A DNA stretch of 64,000 nt, from contig CANKZQ010000006.1 of assembly GCA_947488345.1 (NCBI GenBank), forward strand, positions 168,565 through 232,564, given 5' to 3'. Position numbers and translations under genes: made by a program. The DNA is from an uncultured Flavobacteriaceae bacterium (GTDB lineage Bacteria > Bacteroidota > Bacteroidia > Flavobacteriales > Flavobacteriaceae). The notes under the pieces are model-generated. The model was given only the letters and a program-made list of their open reading frames with translations, was not told where the DNA came from and did not search any database. Position 1 is the stretch's first letter, and every line of letters starts with the position of its first letter. This document shows, piece by piece, positions 17,786 through 26,809 of the stretch.

Positions 17786-18166
17786 ATGAAAAAAGCACTA
17801 CTTGTATTCTGTATTTTAATTTCGGTATCCACATTAGCTCAAGAAAATGAGTCTGATTATCAGGATACGGTTGTGTTTAAAGAAAACGCTCAAAAAACAG
17901 TTACTTATAAGGATTTGGGCGATTTTAAAGTTTTTCCAAATCCAACAAGAAACAGTTTGACTGTAAGTATTGGGCAGTTGAATGGTGGTATTTCATTCAA
18001 AATAAGTGATGTATTAGGGAAGTTGGTCTACAGCAGAAAAATTGTGTCACACGATTTACAACAAGATAGCTTTAAACTCGATATGTCATCATTTAGAGAC
18101 GGCATTTATATGTTTTCTTTAAAGACCAAGACAGCATCTAAAACGATCAAGGTCGTAAAGCTATAA
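17786..18166 (+). CDS. very small T9SS type A sorting-domain protein
   Basis: A 126-residue protein: signal peptide (MKKALLVFCILISVSTLAQ), about 30 linker residues, then a complete type A T9SS C-terminal sorting domain (FKVFPNPTRNSLTV, FKISDVLGKLVY, DGIYMFSLKT, KTIKVVKL). T9SS moves such proteins across the outer membrane, normally with a large cargo; here there is almost none. It may be a small surface peptide or the remnant of a larger gene. Its 3' end overlaps the convergent Nudix gene by 6 nt. Confidence 0.82.
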   Translation: MKKALLVFCILISVSTLAQENESDYQDTVVFKENAQKTVTYKDLGDFKVFPNPTRNSLTVSIGQLNGGISFKISDVLGKLVYSRKIVSHDLQQDSFKLDMSSFRDGIYMFSLKTKTASKTIKVVKL

Positions 18167-18598
18167 TAGACCGCATAATTCTAAGGCTCGTAAATAGGCT
18201 TGGAGCCTGAAACCAACATCAAACTTTCGTAAATCACCTGGTTGTATCCAGTGTAATGCATCAAACTCATCATCTTGAGGAATCAATTGCATGCTTGTAT
18301 TATACTGTACTTTAATGACGGAAAGTTGTTGTCCTTTATAGATATAGTAGGGATCTTCAGGAGGGTAGTAGTAGTGTACTTTTTCTGAATGCACTTTTAA
18401 TATATCCTTATCCGAAATAGAAATGCCTAATTCTTCTTTTAATTCTCTTTTGATGCCTGTTAAAGCATCTTCATTAGCCTCCAATCCCCCTTGAGGAAAT
18501 TTAAAACCTCCATCACGCGGAGATGAACCAATTAATATTTGATCATGGTCATTTACAATAACCGCCATGGCCGCTATGCGAAACGTATTTTTCGTCAT
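18161..18598 (-). CDS. Nudix hydrolase, RppH-like
   Basis: A 145-residue Nudix protein. The complete Nudix box is GGLEANEDALTGIKRELKEELGI (GX5EX7REUXEEXGU), with WIQPGDL near the C-terminus. The KFPQGG lead-in and size resemble RNA pyrophosphohydrolases and diadenosine polyphosphate hydrolases. It cleaves a nucleoside diphosphate-linked substrate, exact substrate unknown. It lies 20 nt downstream of a hypothetical gene and is probably cotranscribed with it. Confidence 0.88.
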   Translation of the reverse strand: MTKNTFRIAAMAVIVNDHDQILIGSSPRDGGFKFPQGGLEANEDALTGIKRELKEELGISISDKDILKVHSEKVHYYYPPEDPYYIYKGQQLSVIKVQYNTSMQLIPQDDEFDALHWIQPGDLRKFDVGFRLQAYLRALELCGLL

Positions 18599-18618
18599 AA
18601 CACAAAGTTATAATAAAA

Positions 18619-19137
18619 CTACAACATAGCTCTTCTAAGAAAGCTTGAAAGTGCTTGTTTAAAGGGTGAATTTGCGATTGATAGATCATTATCTTCGATA
18701 ATTTTTATCCGTCTAATGGTAGCGAGATGATCAATAATACTGATCACATCTTGAATTAATTCGTAGGTGGCAAATTTAAATTTATTCTCTAGAGAAATTT
18801 CATTTTTTTGAGGATACAATACCAAAAGGAAATGTACATGCGTAGGTACCATTTCATACAGGTGTTCTAGATTCTTGTAGTATTTTATATTAGAAAATCG
18901 CTTTGAAAGGTCGGTAAATACCTTGATTTTTCCACTTTCTATGTTGGTAGGGTTGGTAACTTTTAGAAGTAAATCTAAACGGTCATTATAAGTACCTCTT
19001 TCGTCATTCGTGAGCGTGTTAATCGTATTGATGTTATCAACACCCAATCGTTTAGTTAAATAGTTTGATATGAGCTCATCAATCGTAGATGAAGCTTGAA
19101 TAAAATGTTGCTTTACTTCCTTTAATAGTGTATCCAT
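18619..19137 (-). CDS. hypothetical helical cytoplasmic protein
   Basis: A 172-residue protein without signal peptide or membrane segment and mostly helical by appearance. I recognise no family. THVHFLLVLYPQKNE in the middle is the most distinctive stretch. It is first in an operon with the Nudix hydrolase and has a good promoter with an unusually long leader of about 160 nt. Confidence 0.7.
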   Translation of the reverse strand: MDTLLKEVKQHFIQASSTIDELISNYLTKRLGVDNINTINTLTNDERGTYNDRLDLLLKVTNPTNIESGKIKVFTDLSKRFSNIKYYKNLEHLYEMVPTHVHFLLVLYPQKNEISLENKFKFATYELIQDVISIIDHLATIRRIKIIEDNDLSIANSPFKQALSSFLRRAML

Positions 19138-19271
19138 AACAATAAGTTAAAAAATTAATAAAATGTTACCCATTACATACAACATGTATAGGCGGATAGG
19201 GGATATCATCGTATTTAAGGGAGTATAATTAGTATAGTATATGGAACTATATCTCTACTAATTAAATGAAG

Positions 19272-19298
19272 CAATAATAACAATACTAATTATTATTG
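19272..19298. other. hairpin in the leader of the Nudix operon
   Basis: CAATAATAA-CAATACTAA-TTATTATTG, a perfect 9-bp stem, lies right at the predicted transcript start. A second imperfect stem (ATTAGTA ... TACTAAT) follows at about 19228-19262. Possible leader RNA structure. Confidence 0.4.
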
Positions 19299-19304
19299 AT
19301 GTAA

Positions 19305-19335
19305 CAAATATATACGTTTTTTTTAAAAAAACAAA
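19305..19335 (-). promoter_or_regulatory. promoter of the hypothetical-Nudix operon
   Basis: On the minus strand TTTG (19335-19332) and TATATTTG (19312-19305) are 19 nt apart, a good Bacteroidota promoter. It predicts a leader of about 160 nt before the 19137 start. Confidence 0.65.
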
Positions 19336-19342
19336 GTACAAA

Positions 19343-19732
19343 TTAATTAGAAAATTTCTTTCCGATGAATGGAATATCTCTTCTATGTATCCATAACGTA
19401 ATAAGACTCAGTATAAAGACAACTACAGCCATATAAAATAATAAACCACCATCTCCGCGAACTTCAATACCGATTTTGGTCAGATGCGTGACTATAGCCC
19501 CAGAAATAATACCAAGGGAGAGTCCTGCTCCAAGCCAAATAGTTCTTGGAATTAGAATCAAAATTGCCGCGATAAGTTCTGCGATACCTGAACCTATTCT
19601 ACCAGCATCACCCAGCCCTGCTTTTTCAAAAATATAGACGCTATCTTCATGAGCGGTGAATTTATAAAACAGTGTTTGTACCAAAATTACGGCAATAACA
19701 ATACGTATAATAAGTGGTAGGTATTTTTTCAT
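19343..19732 (-). CDS. DoxX-like membrane protein
   Basis: A 129-residue protein with four hydrophobic helices, starting MKKYLPLIIRIVIAVILVQTL, with FEKAGLGDAGRIGSGIAELIAAILILIPRT typical of DoxX/DUF417-like inner-membrane proteins. The role of such proteins is uncertain; some are linked to thiol or oxidative stress. It stands alone on the minus strand between the Nudix operon and the amidohydrolase gene. Confidence 0.7.
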   Translation of the reverse strand: MKKYLPLIIRIVIAVILVQTLFYKFTAHEDSVYIFEKAGLGDAGRIGSGIAELIAAILILIPRTIWLGAGLSLGIISGAIVTHLTKIGIEVRGDGGLLFYMAVVVFILSLITLWIHRRDIPFIGKKFSN

Positions 19733-19796
19733 GAGTTTTATTTTATAATTGTGAAGTTCGTCGGTATAAATTTTTAATCATTACAAAGACAGTTAG

Positions 19797-21401
19797 TTAG
19801 TTTTTAATTCCAGGTTGCTTTAACTCGAACTTTTCCTTGTTTTTGGCAGCATCTACTTGTTTTTTAACATCTGCTAATAATCTTTTGGCATCATAAATAA
19901 TACCATCTTTAATGGTATACTTTACACCTCCAACTCTTACCACCTCGTTATTTTCGGTTAGCTTAATGGCCCCAGTGCCGTATAGTACTTTTAGATTTTT
20001 TAATGGATTTTCTTCGACAATAACAAAATCTGCAAGTTTACCTATTCCCACAGAACCAATTTTGTCATCCATTTTTAAGGCTTCCGCTCCGTTTAGGGTG
20101 GCCGCTCTAATAACTTCTAGTGGATGAAAACCTGCCTCTCTTAGCAGTTCTAACTCACGAATATAGGCAAAGCCATAGAGTTGAAATATAAAACCAGAAT
20201 CTGAGCCTGTGGTTACACGCCCACCTCTGTTTTTATATTCATTGATAAAGGTCATCCAAAGCTTGTAGTTTTGTTTCCAAACAATTTCTTGTTCGGTACC
20301 CCAATAGTGCCAATAAGAACCATGAGATATTTTACTCGGTTGATAGAATTTCCATAAAGAGGGTAGGGTATACTCTTCATGCCACTCTGCTCTTCTAGCG
20401 CGTTGCAAATCTCGACTTGCTTCATAAATATTGAAGGTAGGGTCTAAGGTAAAATCTAATTCCAATAATTCATTCATCACCTTATTCCAGTGTTTAGAGT
20501 AGGGTTTTGCTGCCTGCTGCCATAGCTTTCCGGCTTCTTCGAATCGATGTTGTTCGTTGTTGTAATTGTAGTCTAATGGATACTGTTGTACTGTTTTATC
20601 TTCGAATAGGGCTTCTGGTAAACCATACCAATGTTCCATAGAAGTTAAGCCTGCTCTTGCGGAATGTAACACATTCCAACGGGCAACACTCATTTGGGCA
20701 TGATGACAGGCCGATCCTAATCCTAATTTTCTGTTTTCATCCAGGGCAGCGGCCATTATTTCAGGTTCTGCACCAAAAAATTTAATACCATCGGCACCTC
20801 TCTTTGCATTGGCACGTACCCAAGCTCTGGCCATTTCAGGAGTACTTATTGGTGCATCTTTTAGCGGATTAAAACTTTTACTTGTTTGTCCGAAACCTGT
20901 ATAGGAAAAAATTCTAGGAGCGATGATTTTATTTTGTGCACTTAGTTTCCTTAGATTTAAGGTATAATCAATACCACGACCACTTGGTTCTCTAACTGTA
21001 GTCACTCCATGAGCCATCCATAATTTGAAGACATAATCCGATTCTGCTCCTTGCGCTTTACCTCCGATATGACCATGCATATCTACAAAACCTGGTAACA
21101 AATACATACCATTAGCATCGAGTTCTTTGCCTCCCTTTTTTAAGGCAGGCCTTTTACTTTCATTAATTTTCACACCAGGATATCCAACGACTTGGATTTT
21201 GACAATTTTGTTATTTTCAACAACAATATCTACAGGACTAATAGGTGGAGCACCATTACCATTGATAAGGGTAACACCCCTGATGATTAATTGTGGAAAT
21301 GGGCCTTCTCCATTGTAATCGTTATCTTCTTGACTAAAACCGATCGAAATAGTCAATAGGAAGATGAATAGGGTAGATAAGGTAAATTTGTTAGTTTTCA
21401 T
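19797..21401 (-). CDS. secreted amidohydrolase (imidazolonepropionase-like)
   Basis: A 534-residue metal-dependent amidohydrolase with a signal peptide (TIGFSQ). The HxH motif is in PGFVDMHGHIGG, further ligands are probably in SACHHAQ and SMEHWYGLP, and the TTGSDSGF segment holds the conserved Asp. The C-terminal strand FVIVEENPLKNL fits the beta-sandwich return. It belongs to the imidazolonepropionase/prolidase-like amidohydrolases and is probably periplasmic. It lies 9 nt downstream of a cupin gene and forms an operon with an amidase, suggesting hydrolysis of amide-bonded compounds. Confidence 0.88.
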   Translation of the reverse strand: MKTNKFTLSTLFIFLLTISIGFSQEDNDYNGEGPFPQLIIRGVTLINGNGAPPISPVDIVVENNKIVKIQVVGYPGVKINESKRPALKKGGKELDANGMYLLPGFVDMHGHIGGKAQGAESDYVFKLWMAHGVTTVREPSGRGIDYTLNLRKLSAQNKIIAPRIFSYTGFGQTSKSFNPLKDAPISTPEMARAWVRANAKRGADGIKFFGAEPEIMAAALDENRKLGLGSACHHAQMSVARWNVLHSARAGLTSMEHWYGLPEALFEDKTVQQYPLDYNYNNEQHRFEEAGKLWQQAAKPYSKHWNKVMNELLELDFTLDPTFNIYEASRDLQRARRAEWHEEYTLPSLWKFYQPSKISHGSYWHYWGTEQEIVWKQNYKLWMTFINEYKNRGGRVTTGSDSGFIFQLYGFAYIRELELLREAGFHPLEVIRAATLNGAEALKMDDKIGSVGIGKLADFVIVEENPLKNLKVLYGTGAIKLTENNEVVRVGGVKYTIKDGIIYDAKRLLADVKKQVDAAKNKEKFELKQPGIKN

Positions 21402-21410
21402 AGCTGGCTT

Positions 21411-21770
21411 TTAGAGGGTGTCAAATGTTTCTTTGGTATAGGCATGTTGAATATCGCCTGTATGTTTAATATTGGAAGGTTCAAAAAGAAGTATCCACAC
21501 TTCTTCATCTGCAATAGGTTTATGCTCGACACCTCTTGGGATTATCAACATTTCACCTTCACTGAGGGTAACTTTTTTATCACGAAACTCAATCTGTAGA
21601 GTGCCCTTCATGATATAAAATAATTCATCTTCATCTTTGTGGTCATGCCAAACAAATTCGCCTTGTAATTTGGCTAGCTTCACATCTTGACCGTTTAATT
21701 GACCAATTATTTTCGGACTCCAATGGTCATCAAACAGGTTAAATTTATCTTTTAGGTTTATCACTTCCAT
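21411..21770 (-). CDS. cupin-domain protein
   Basis: A 119-residue single cupin. The first motif is WHDHKDEDELFYIMKGTL, with two His and a Glu as probable metal ligands; the second is GEMLIIPRGVEHKPIA. It probably binds a metal and a small molecule in the cytoplasm. It sits between the amidase (2 nt) and amidohydrolase (9 nt) genes, so it is part of that operon. Confidence 0.85.
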   Translation of the reverse strand: MEVINLKDKFNLFDDHWSPKIIGQLNGQDVKLAKLQGEFVWHDHKDEDELFYIMKGTLQIEFRDKKVTLSEGEMLIIPRGVEHKPIADEEVWILLFEPSNIKHTGDIQHAYTKETFDTL

Positions 21771-21772
21771 AC

Positions 21773-23368
21773 TTAATGTTCTAAAAATTGAGGTGCTTTT
21801 CTATGGTTGGTACCTTGCTCATAGGCAAAGGCTATTTCTAATAGTACGGGTTCACTCCAGGCTCTTCCAAAAAAGGAAATTCCTACGGGTAATTCATCAA
21901 CAAATCCCATAGGTACGGTGATATTTGGGTATCCCGCTCTGGCCGCAGGCGAAGAACTTCCAAGTCCGAAAGCGTCACCATTCGTATGATCGGTCTTCCA
22001 TGCAGGTCCACCAGTAGGCGCAATGATAGCATCCAATTGATGTTCATCCATAACCCGATCAATACCATTTTCTCTTGACCCTTTGAGCATTTCTTTTAGC
22101 GTGTTTTTATATCCCTCAGATTCCAAATCTTCCTTTTCCAAGGCCATTTCCAAATAACGTTGGTTATAGAATTCCATTTCAATAGAATCCTTTTTGTTAA
22201 AAGCAATCAACTCTTCCAAGTTTTTAATTTTTGCATTGGATCCCAGAGATTTAAAATAGTTATTGAGGCCATCTTTATACTCATAGAGCATCACCTGAAA
22301 TGACAGACCACCGATATTATTTTCCGCTATTTTATCTATTTCTATGACTTCAGCCCCTTGACTTTTCATATAAGCGACGGCCTGGTTAAAAATGGTATCA
22401 ACTTTGAAATTTCTGCCCAATGGGCCCGTATAAATTCCGATTTTCTTTCCTTTCAAACCATCAGCTTTTAAAAATTTTGTATAGTCTTTTTGTAGCTGAT
22501 TTGCACTCGCCAACGTCTTGGTATCTGTTGAATCAACACCCGTTAGTACGTTCAAACAAAGGGTGGCGTCCGTTAGTGTTCTAGCCATAGGACCAGCGGT
22601 ATCTTGGGTGAATGAAATAGGAATAATACCCGAACGACTAACAAGACCAACGGTGGGTTTGATACCTACAACCCCATTGGCATTCGCTGGGCAAACAATA
22701 GAACCATTGGTTTCGGTACCAATGGCGATCAGTGAAAGTCCTGCAGATACAGCAGCACCAGATCCTGAACTTGAACCACATGGGTTTCTATCTAAAATAT
22801 ACGGATTTTTTGTTTGACCATTAATACCACTCCATCCGCTTGACGACATTTCTCCTCTAAAATTTGCCCATTCACTTAGATTGGCTTTTGCAATGATAAT
22901 CGCGCCGGCCTCTTTAAGTTGTTTGGCCACAAAACTATCTTTTAGGGGTTGAGAACCTTCCAAAGCGCGAGATCCTGCGGTGGTAAACATTTTATCATGT
23001 GTGTCAATATTGTCTTTTAAAATCACAGGGATACCGTGAAGGGCACCACGAGATGTACCATCACTTAACTCTTGGTCTAATTGTTTTGCAATAGAAATGG
23101 CATCAGGATTGATTTGAATAATGGAATTTAATTGTGGCCCACTATGTTCAATACGCTCAATATGATCTAAGAATTTTTGAGTTATTTCTTCAATAGAATA
23201 AGTGCCTTCTGCATAAAACTTTTGTAATTGAGCAACGGTTAGTGTTTCAAACGAAAAATCATTCGTTGCTATTGGAGTCTCTGAAACGGATTCTTTTTTA
23301 CATGAAATAGAGAATGCACTAAAGAACAATAACACCATGAATACATAGAGGGGGTGATTTGTTTTCAT
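21773..23368 (-). CDS. amidase-signature lipoprotein
   Basis: A 531-residue amidase-signature enzyme. The catalytic Ser-cisSer-Lys triad is represented by the lysine of GIPVILKDNIDT, the GSSSGSGAAVSAG loop and the GTETNGSIVCPA segment. The signal peptide with lipobox FSISC (Cys23) marks it as a periplasmic lipoprotein. ATG 23368 is chosen over the 5' extension to 23473 because it gives the signal peptide and avoids overlapping the upstream gene. It resembles secreted amidases of the GatA-like group, substrate unknown, and is cotranscribed with the cupin and amidohydrolase genes. Confidence 0.9.
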   Translation of the reverse strand: MKTNHPLYVFMVLLFFSAFSISCKKESVSETPIATNDFSFETLTVAQLQKFYAEGTYSIEEITQKFLDHIERIEHSGPQLNSIIQINPDAISIAKQLDQELSDGTSRGALHGIPVILKDNIDTHDKMFTTAGSRALEGSQPLKDSFVAKQLKEAGAIIIAKANLSEWANFRGEMSSSGWSGINGQTKNPYILDRNPCGSSSGSGAAVSAGLSLIAIGTETNGSIVCPANANGVVGIKPTVGLVSRSGIIPISFTQDTAGPMARTLTDATLCLNVLTGVDSTDTKTLASANQLQKDYTKFLKADGLKGKKIGIYTGPLGRNFKVDTIFNQAVAYMKSQGAEVIEIDKIAENNIGGLSFQVMLYEYKDGLNNYFKSLGSNAKIKNLEELIAFNKKDSIEMEFYNQRYLEMALEKEDLESEGYKNTLKEMLKGSRENGIDRVMDEHQLDAIIAPTGGPAWKTDHTNGDAFGLGSSSPAARAGYPNITVPMGFVDELPVGISFFGRAWSEPVLLEIAFAYEQGTNHRKAPQFLEH

Positions 23369-23415
23369 TTTTGAAGGTTTATTTGAGTCCTCTAAAGATA
23401 GCAAATTCACTTTAT

Positions 23416-23700
23416 TTAAAGACTGTCTATTACTTTTATAATATCTTTTGTTTTCTCTTCCAATAAAATCCATTCATGTGGCTCGTGCTTTGCTCCAAAT
23501 TTTTCTTGCCATTTTTTGTGAGTTCCAAATTCATCATACTCACGTTGACTAAGAAACTCTATAGTTGTACCTGCAATGGTTGTATTGTAGTCTTGAACCC
23601 CACATGCAGAACATACGCGCCATTCAGTTTTACTAGAAGCAATGAGGATAAATAACAATGCGAGAAATAAGATAACAATACGTTTTTGGGTACGATTCAT
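23416..23700 (-). CDS. small membrane-anchored hypothetical protein
   Basis: A 94-residue protein with one N-terminal transmembrane helix (RIVILFLALLFILIASS) and a periplasmic part holding a single CSAC motif (VCSACGVQDYN). Family not recognised. It lies 9 nt after the CDF transporter gene and may be cotranscribed; the CSAC pair could bind metal or form a disulfide. Confidence 0.6.
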   Translation of the reverse strand: MNRTQKRIVILFLALLFILIASSKTEWRVCSACGVQDYNTTIAGTTIEFLSQREYDEFGTHKKWQEKFGAKHEPHEWILLEEKTKDIIKVIDSL

Positions 23701-23709
23701 ATGATAGCT

Positions 23710-24630
23710 TTAGTGACATTCTTTTTCATCACAATCTATTTTATGGCTATCCACTTCAATTGTAATATGTTGAATGTTTTGATGTTCTAATTGATGTCTG
23801 AGCTCAGCTTTTATTTTCATAAGTTCTTCTAATGAATATTCCTGATCGAGAATAATATGTCCAGAAAAGGCATTTACAGTGCTGCTGAGGGCCCAAATAT
23901 GTATATGATGTACGTCTTTAATACCTCGAATATTTCGAACTAATAATTGTATCTCGTCTAATTTGATCCCTTTGGGAATTGCATCTAGAGTAAGTTTTAA
24001 GCTTTCCTTGAAAAGACCCCAGGTTGTGATAAGGATGACTATGGCGATGATCATACTTACAACGATGTCTATGATATGCCAATTTGTATAGTAAATTAAG
24101 ATTCCGGATACAACAACTCCAACAGAAACGATGGCATCTACAAGTAAATGAAGAAAGGCACCTCTAACGTTGATATCATCCTTTTGACCTTTATAAAACA
24201 GAAATGCAGATACCGTATTGACGACCACACCGATGAGGGCCGTGATAATAATGACCATTCCACCAACTTCGGGAGGTGAGTTAAACCGTTCGAATGCTTC
24301 TTTAAAAATATTAAAAACAACGGCAAGAAGCAGGACAGAATTTATAAAAGAGGCTAAAATCGACGCTTTCTTATATCCGTATGTAAATGTTAGATTTGCT
24401 GCGCGCTGTGCTAGTTTCATTCCGATCAAGGAAATAATCAAACTAGCAACATCACTCAAATTATGGGTGGCATCAGAAATTAACGCTAATGAATCATTGA
24501 TGTATCCAACAACAAATTCAATGATGGTAAAAATTAAATTTAGGGCAATACCTATGTAGAAGACATTGTTGATGTTTTCTAAGGCACTCGGACCGTGATT
24601 GTGTCCAGCATGATCATGATTATGACTCAT
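23710..24630 (-). CDS. cation diffusion facilitator (CzcD-like metal exporter)
   Basis: A 306-residue CDF transporter with a His-rich N-terminus (HNHDHAGHNHG), six predicted membrane helices and the two HxxxD metal sites in DATHNLSDVASL (helix 2) and FLHLLVDAIVSVG (helix 5). The cytoplasmic C-terminal domain contains VHHIHIWALS, and the tail is DSHKIDCDEKECH. It exports Zn2+ or similar divalent metals in exchange for protons. CzcD/ZitB subgroup is likely from the HNLSD pattern. Confidence 0.93.
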   Translation of the reverse strand: MSHNHDHAGHNHGPSALENINNVFYIGIALNLIFTIIEFVVGYINDSLALISDATHNLSDVASLIISLIGMKLAQRAANLTFTYGYKKASILASFINSVLLLAVVFNIFKEAFERFNSPPEVGGMVIIITALIGVVVNTVSAFLFYKGQKDDINVRGAFLHLLVDAIVSVGVVVSGILIYYTNWHIIDIVVSMIIAIVILITTWGLFKESLKLTLDAIPKGIKLDEIQLLVRNIRGIKDVHHIHIWALSSTVNAFSGHIILDQEYSLEELMKIKAELRHQLEHQNIQHITIEVDSHKIDCDEKECH

Positions 24631-24706
24631 ATTTTAAATAATGAGCCTTAAAATTACACTTTATTTTAAGAAAAAAAGACATATTGTCAAGTGCAAAGCA
24701 TAAAAA

Positions 24707-24730
24707 AAGCCTATCAAATATGATAGGCTT
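24707..24730 (-). terminator. terminator of the cold shock gene
   Basis: AAGCCTATCA-AATA-TGATAGGCTT perfect 10-bp stem; on the minus strand a T run follows. It ends the cold shock transcript. Confidence 0.88.
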
Positions 24731-24759
24731 CTGTCTTGTAATGTTAAATAGTATATATA

Positions 24760-24951
24760 TTATAGTACTTTTACATTTACTGCGTTCAATCCTTTTTTAC
24801 CTTCTGTTAATTCAAACTCAACTTCATCACCTTCTCTTACTTCGTCGATTAATCCAGAAATGTGTACAAAATGATCCTTGTTAGATCCTTCTTCTGTTAT
24901 GAATCCAAATCCTTTAGAATCATTAAAAAATTTTACTGTGCCTTTGTTCAT
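24760..24951 (-). CDS. cold shock domain protein (CspA family)
   Basis: A 63-residue single cold shock domain with RNP1 KGFGFIT and RNP2 HFVHIS. It binds single-stranded nucleic acid and melts RNA structure. The start [18 protein letters not shown] is canonical. The predicted leader is only about 20-30 nt, so there is no sign of the long thermosensitive leader of E. coli cspA. Confidence 0.96.
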   Translation of the reverse strand: MNKGTVKFFNDSKGFGFITEEGSNKDHFVHISGLIDEVREGDEVEFELTEGKKGLNAVNVKVL

Positions 24952-24979
24952 TTTAAAAAAATTATAATTTATTAAGTTG

Positions 24980-24987
24980 CAAAGGTA
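24980..24987 (-). promoter_or_regulatory. -7 promoter box of the cold shock gene
   Basis: The minus strand reads TACCTTTG (TAnnTTTG), 28 nt before the start codon. Confidence 0.5.
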
Positions 24988-25175
24988 AGGTATATATTTA
25001 ACATAGTGGTTTTTTGATCTTTTATTTTGTTTTTATGAAATTTAATTTAAATACCTGATTTTTAAATAGTTAAATTTTATTATTTAATTTTTACTCTCAA
25101 AATGGTAAATTGATAACTATTTGTTAACTATTAACACTAGCTTATCGACCCAAAATAAAATCAAAAAAAGGCCGC

Positions 25176-26153
25176 ATGGATTTTACAAACCCGCTAGTAT
25201 ATGGTGTACCATGCTTCTTAGCTCTTATACTATTAGAACTCACATATAGCAGATCACATGATCATGATCATCAACACAAGAATCTCTATAATTTTAAAGA
25301 TTTAAAAGCTAGTCTTTTTATGGGAGTTGGTTCAACTATTATAGCCCCATTAATCAAAACAATATCTGCTATAGTCATTTTTACTTTTGTTTTCGAAACA
25401 TTTAACCCTTTAGTGGATGGTGTTCGTACGAATATAATGGGATGGGAGTCTTTTGGTTATGCATGGTATGTTTGGATATTCTGTCAATTGTTGGATGACT
25501 TTACCTATTATTGGTTTCACCGACAGAACCATATGGTACGGTTTTTATGGGCGGCCCATATTGTGCATCATTCATCCGATAACTTTAATTTAGGAACAGC
25601 TGTTCGAAATGGCTGGTTTACCATTTTATATAAACCATTTTTTTATATGTGGATACCAGCAATTGGATTTCCTCCCGAAATGTTAGTGGTATGTTTAGGT
25701 ATTGAAGCACTATGGCAGTTTCAATTACATTCAGTATATATACCAAAACTAGGGATAATAGATAAGATATTTAATACGCATACAATGCATCAGGTACACC
25801 ATGCAAAGAACATAGAGTACATGGATAAAAACCACGGCGGATTTATCAATCTTTTTGATAGAATTTTTGGAACATGGAAAGAGTTGGACGATGATATAGA
25901 GGTAGAATATGGAGTTACACATGCACCAGAATCGTATAACCCTTGGGTTATTTTAACTCATGAGTATAAAGATATTTGGAACGATACAAAAAAATCAAAA
26001 AATTGGTATCACAAATTCATGTATGTTTTTGGACAACCAGGTTGGAGTCATGACGGTAGTACCTTAACCGTGAAGCAGATGCAACTTGAGTTAGAAGAAG
26101 AAAAGCAACTTAAGAATAAACAACCGATTCCCGTAGCAAGAAAAACATCATAG
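25176..26153 (+). CDS. sterol desaturase / fatty acid hydroxylase family membrane protein
   Basis: A 325-residue di-iron membrane oxygenase. Histidine clusters are FHRQNH, HIVHH and MHQVHHAKN, the classic HX3H, HX2HH, HX2HH set, between several membrane helices. Members hydroxylate or desaturate sterols, fatty acids or carotenoids, or cleave alkyl ethers; the substrate here is unknown. It stands alone on the plus strand. Confidence 0.9.
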   Translation: MDFTNPLVYGVPCFLALILLELTYSRSHDHDHQHKNLYNFKDLKASLFMGVGSTIIAPLIKTISAIVIFTFVFETFNPLVDGVRTNIMGWESFGYAWYVWIFCQLLDDFTYYWFHRQNHMVRFLWAAHIVHHSSDNFNLGTAVRNGWFTILYKPFFYMWIPAIGFPPEMLVVCLGIEALWQFQLHSVYIPKLGIIDKIFNTHTMHQVHHAKNIEYMDKNHGGFINLFDRIFGTWKELDDDIEVEYGVTHAPESYNPWVILTHEYKDIWNDTKKSKNWYHKFMYVFGQPGWSHDGSTLTVKQMQLELEEEKQLKNKQPIPVARKTS

Positions 26154-26191
26154 TTGATAGAACTTATGATAAACTTATGAAAAACAGGTAA

Positions 26192-26455
26192 TTAATTAAG
26201 CATAATTTCAAGTTTACCATTTTGTCTTGCTTCTTGTAGTTCCGAATCGGTAAGTTCGGCAGTGAGGTCCTTATTATTGGTACTACCTATTACTTGAAAA
26301 GAATCGAAAGCCACAGGGGCGTTATTGGCATCCGTTATAATAACTGAAAAACTTCTATATTCTAGAGTACAGGCAACGTTTGAACAATCATCACTGTTAT
26401 AATCTTCGTTTTCACATTCAACTACAGATAAAAAAATAAAGTAATATAGAATCAT
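26192..26455 (-). CDS. small secreted hypothetical protein
   Basis: An 87-residue protein with a hydrophobic start and the acidic CENEDYNSDDCSNVACTLEYRSFSVIITDANNAPVAFD stretch, which looks like the first strands of a small beta-sandwich (carboxypeptidase regulatory-like). From memory, related flavobacterial proteins are longer, so this may be shortened at the C-terminus. No function assigned. Confidence 0.5.
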   Translation of the reverse strand: MILYYFIFLSVVECENEDYNSDDCSNVACTLEYRSFSVIITDANNAPVAFDSFQVIGSTNNKDLTAELTDSELQEARQNGKLEIMLN

Positions 26456-26538
26456 GTACGCATGTTCATTACTTTAGGTTAAACGATCAATAAGATCTAT
26501 GTTTTAGAAAAGGGTTGCTCTTAAACGTACTCAAAGAT

Positions 26539-26808
26539 TTATTTTGATAAATAAAGATATAGTATGAATAATATGACATACACCAATAAGTAAAAGCGGT
26601 AAAAATTTCGTTGTTTAAGATATTCGATGTTTTCGGGATATAGATTTCCAAAAAGAGCTCTTAGCTCTTTAATGAAGAGCGGTTTAATGTTGATTGTCCA
26701 ACTATCTGTTTGGTAAACTATTTTTCTAAATTTGCTTCTATAGTATGTTAAGGGTAATCCCCATAGAAAGAAGAGTATGAGCCAGCTATTTTCTTGTATC
26801 CAGTCCAT
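26539..26808 (-). CDS. small membrane hypothetical protein
   Basis: An 89-residue protein with a helix at each end (ENSWLILFFLWGLPLTY and FYLLVYVILFILYLYL) and a basic middle. ATG 26808 is preferred to 26841 because it directly follows the stop of the upstream DUF1295 gene. Not a recognised family. Confidence 0.55.
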   Translation of the reverse strand: MDWIQENSWLILFFLWGLPLTYYRSKFRKIVYQTDSWTINIKPLFIKELRALFGNLYPENIEYLKQRNFYRFYLLVYVILFILYLYLSK

Positions 26809-26809
26809 A

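Noticed and set aside
24684..24884. Plus-strand ORF over the cold shock gene
   Set aside because: Antisense shadow of the csp gene and its terminator.
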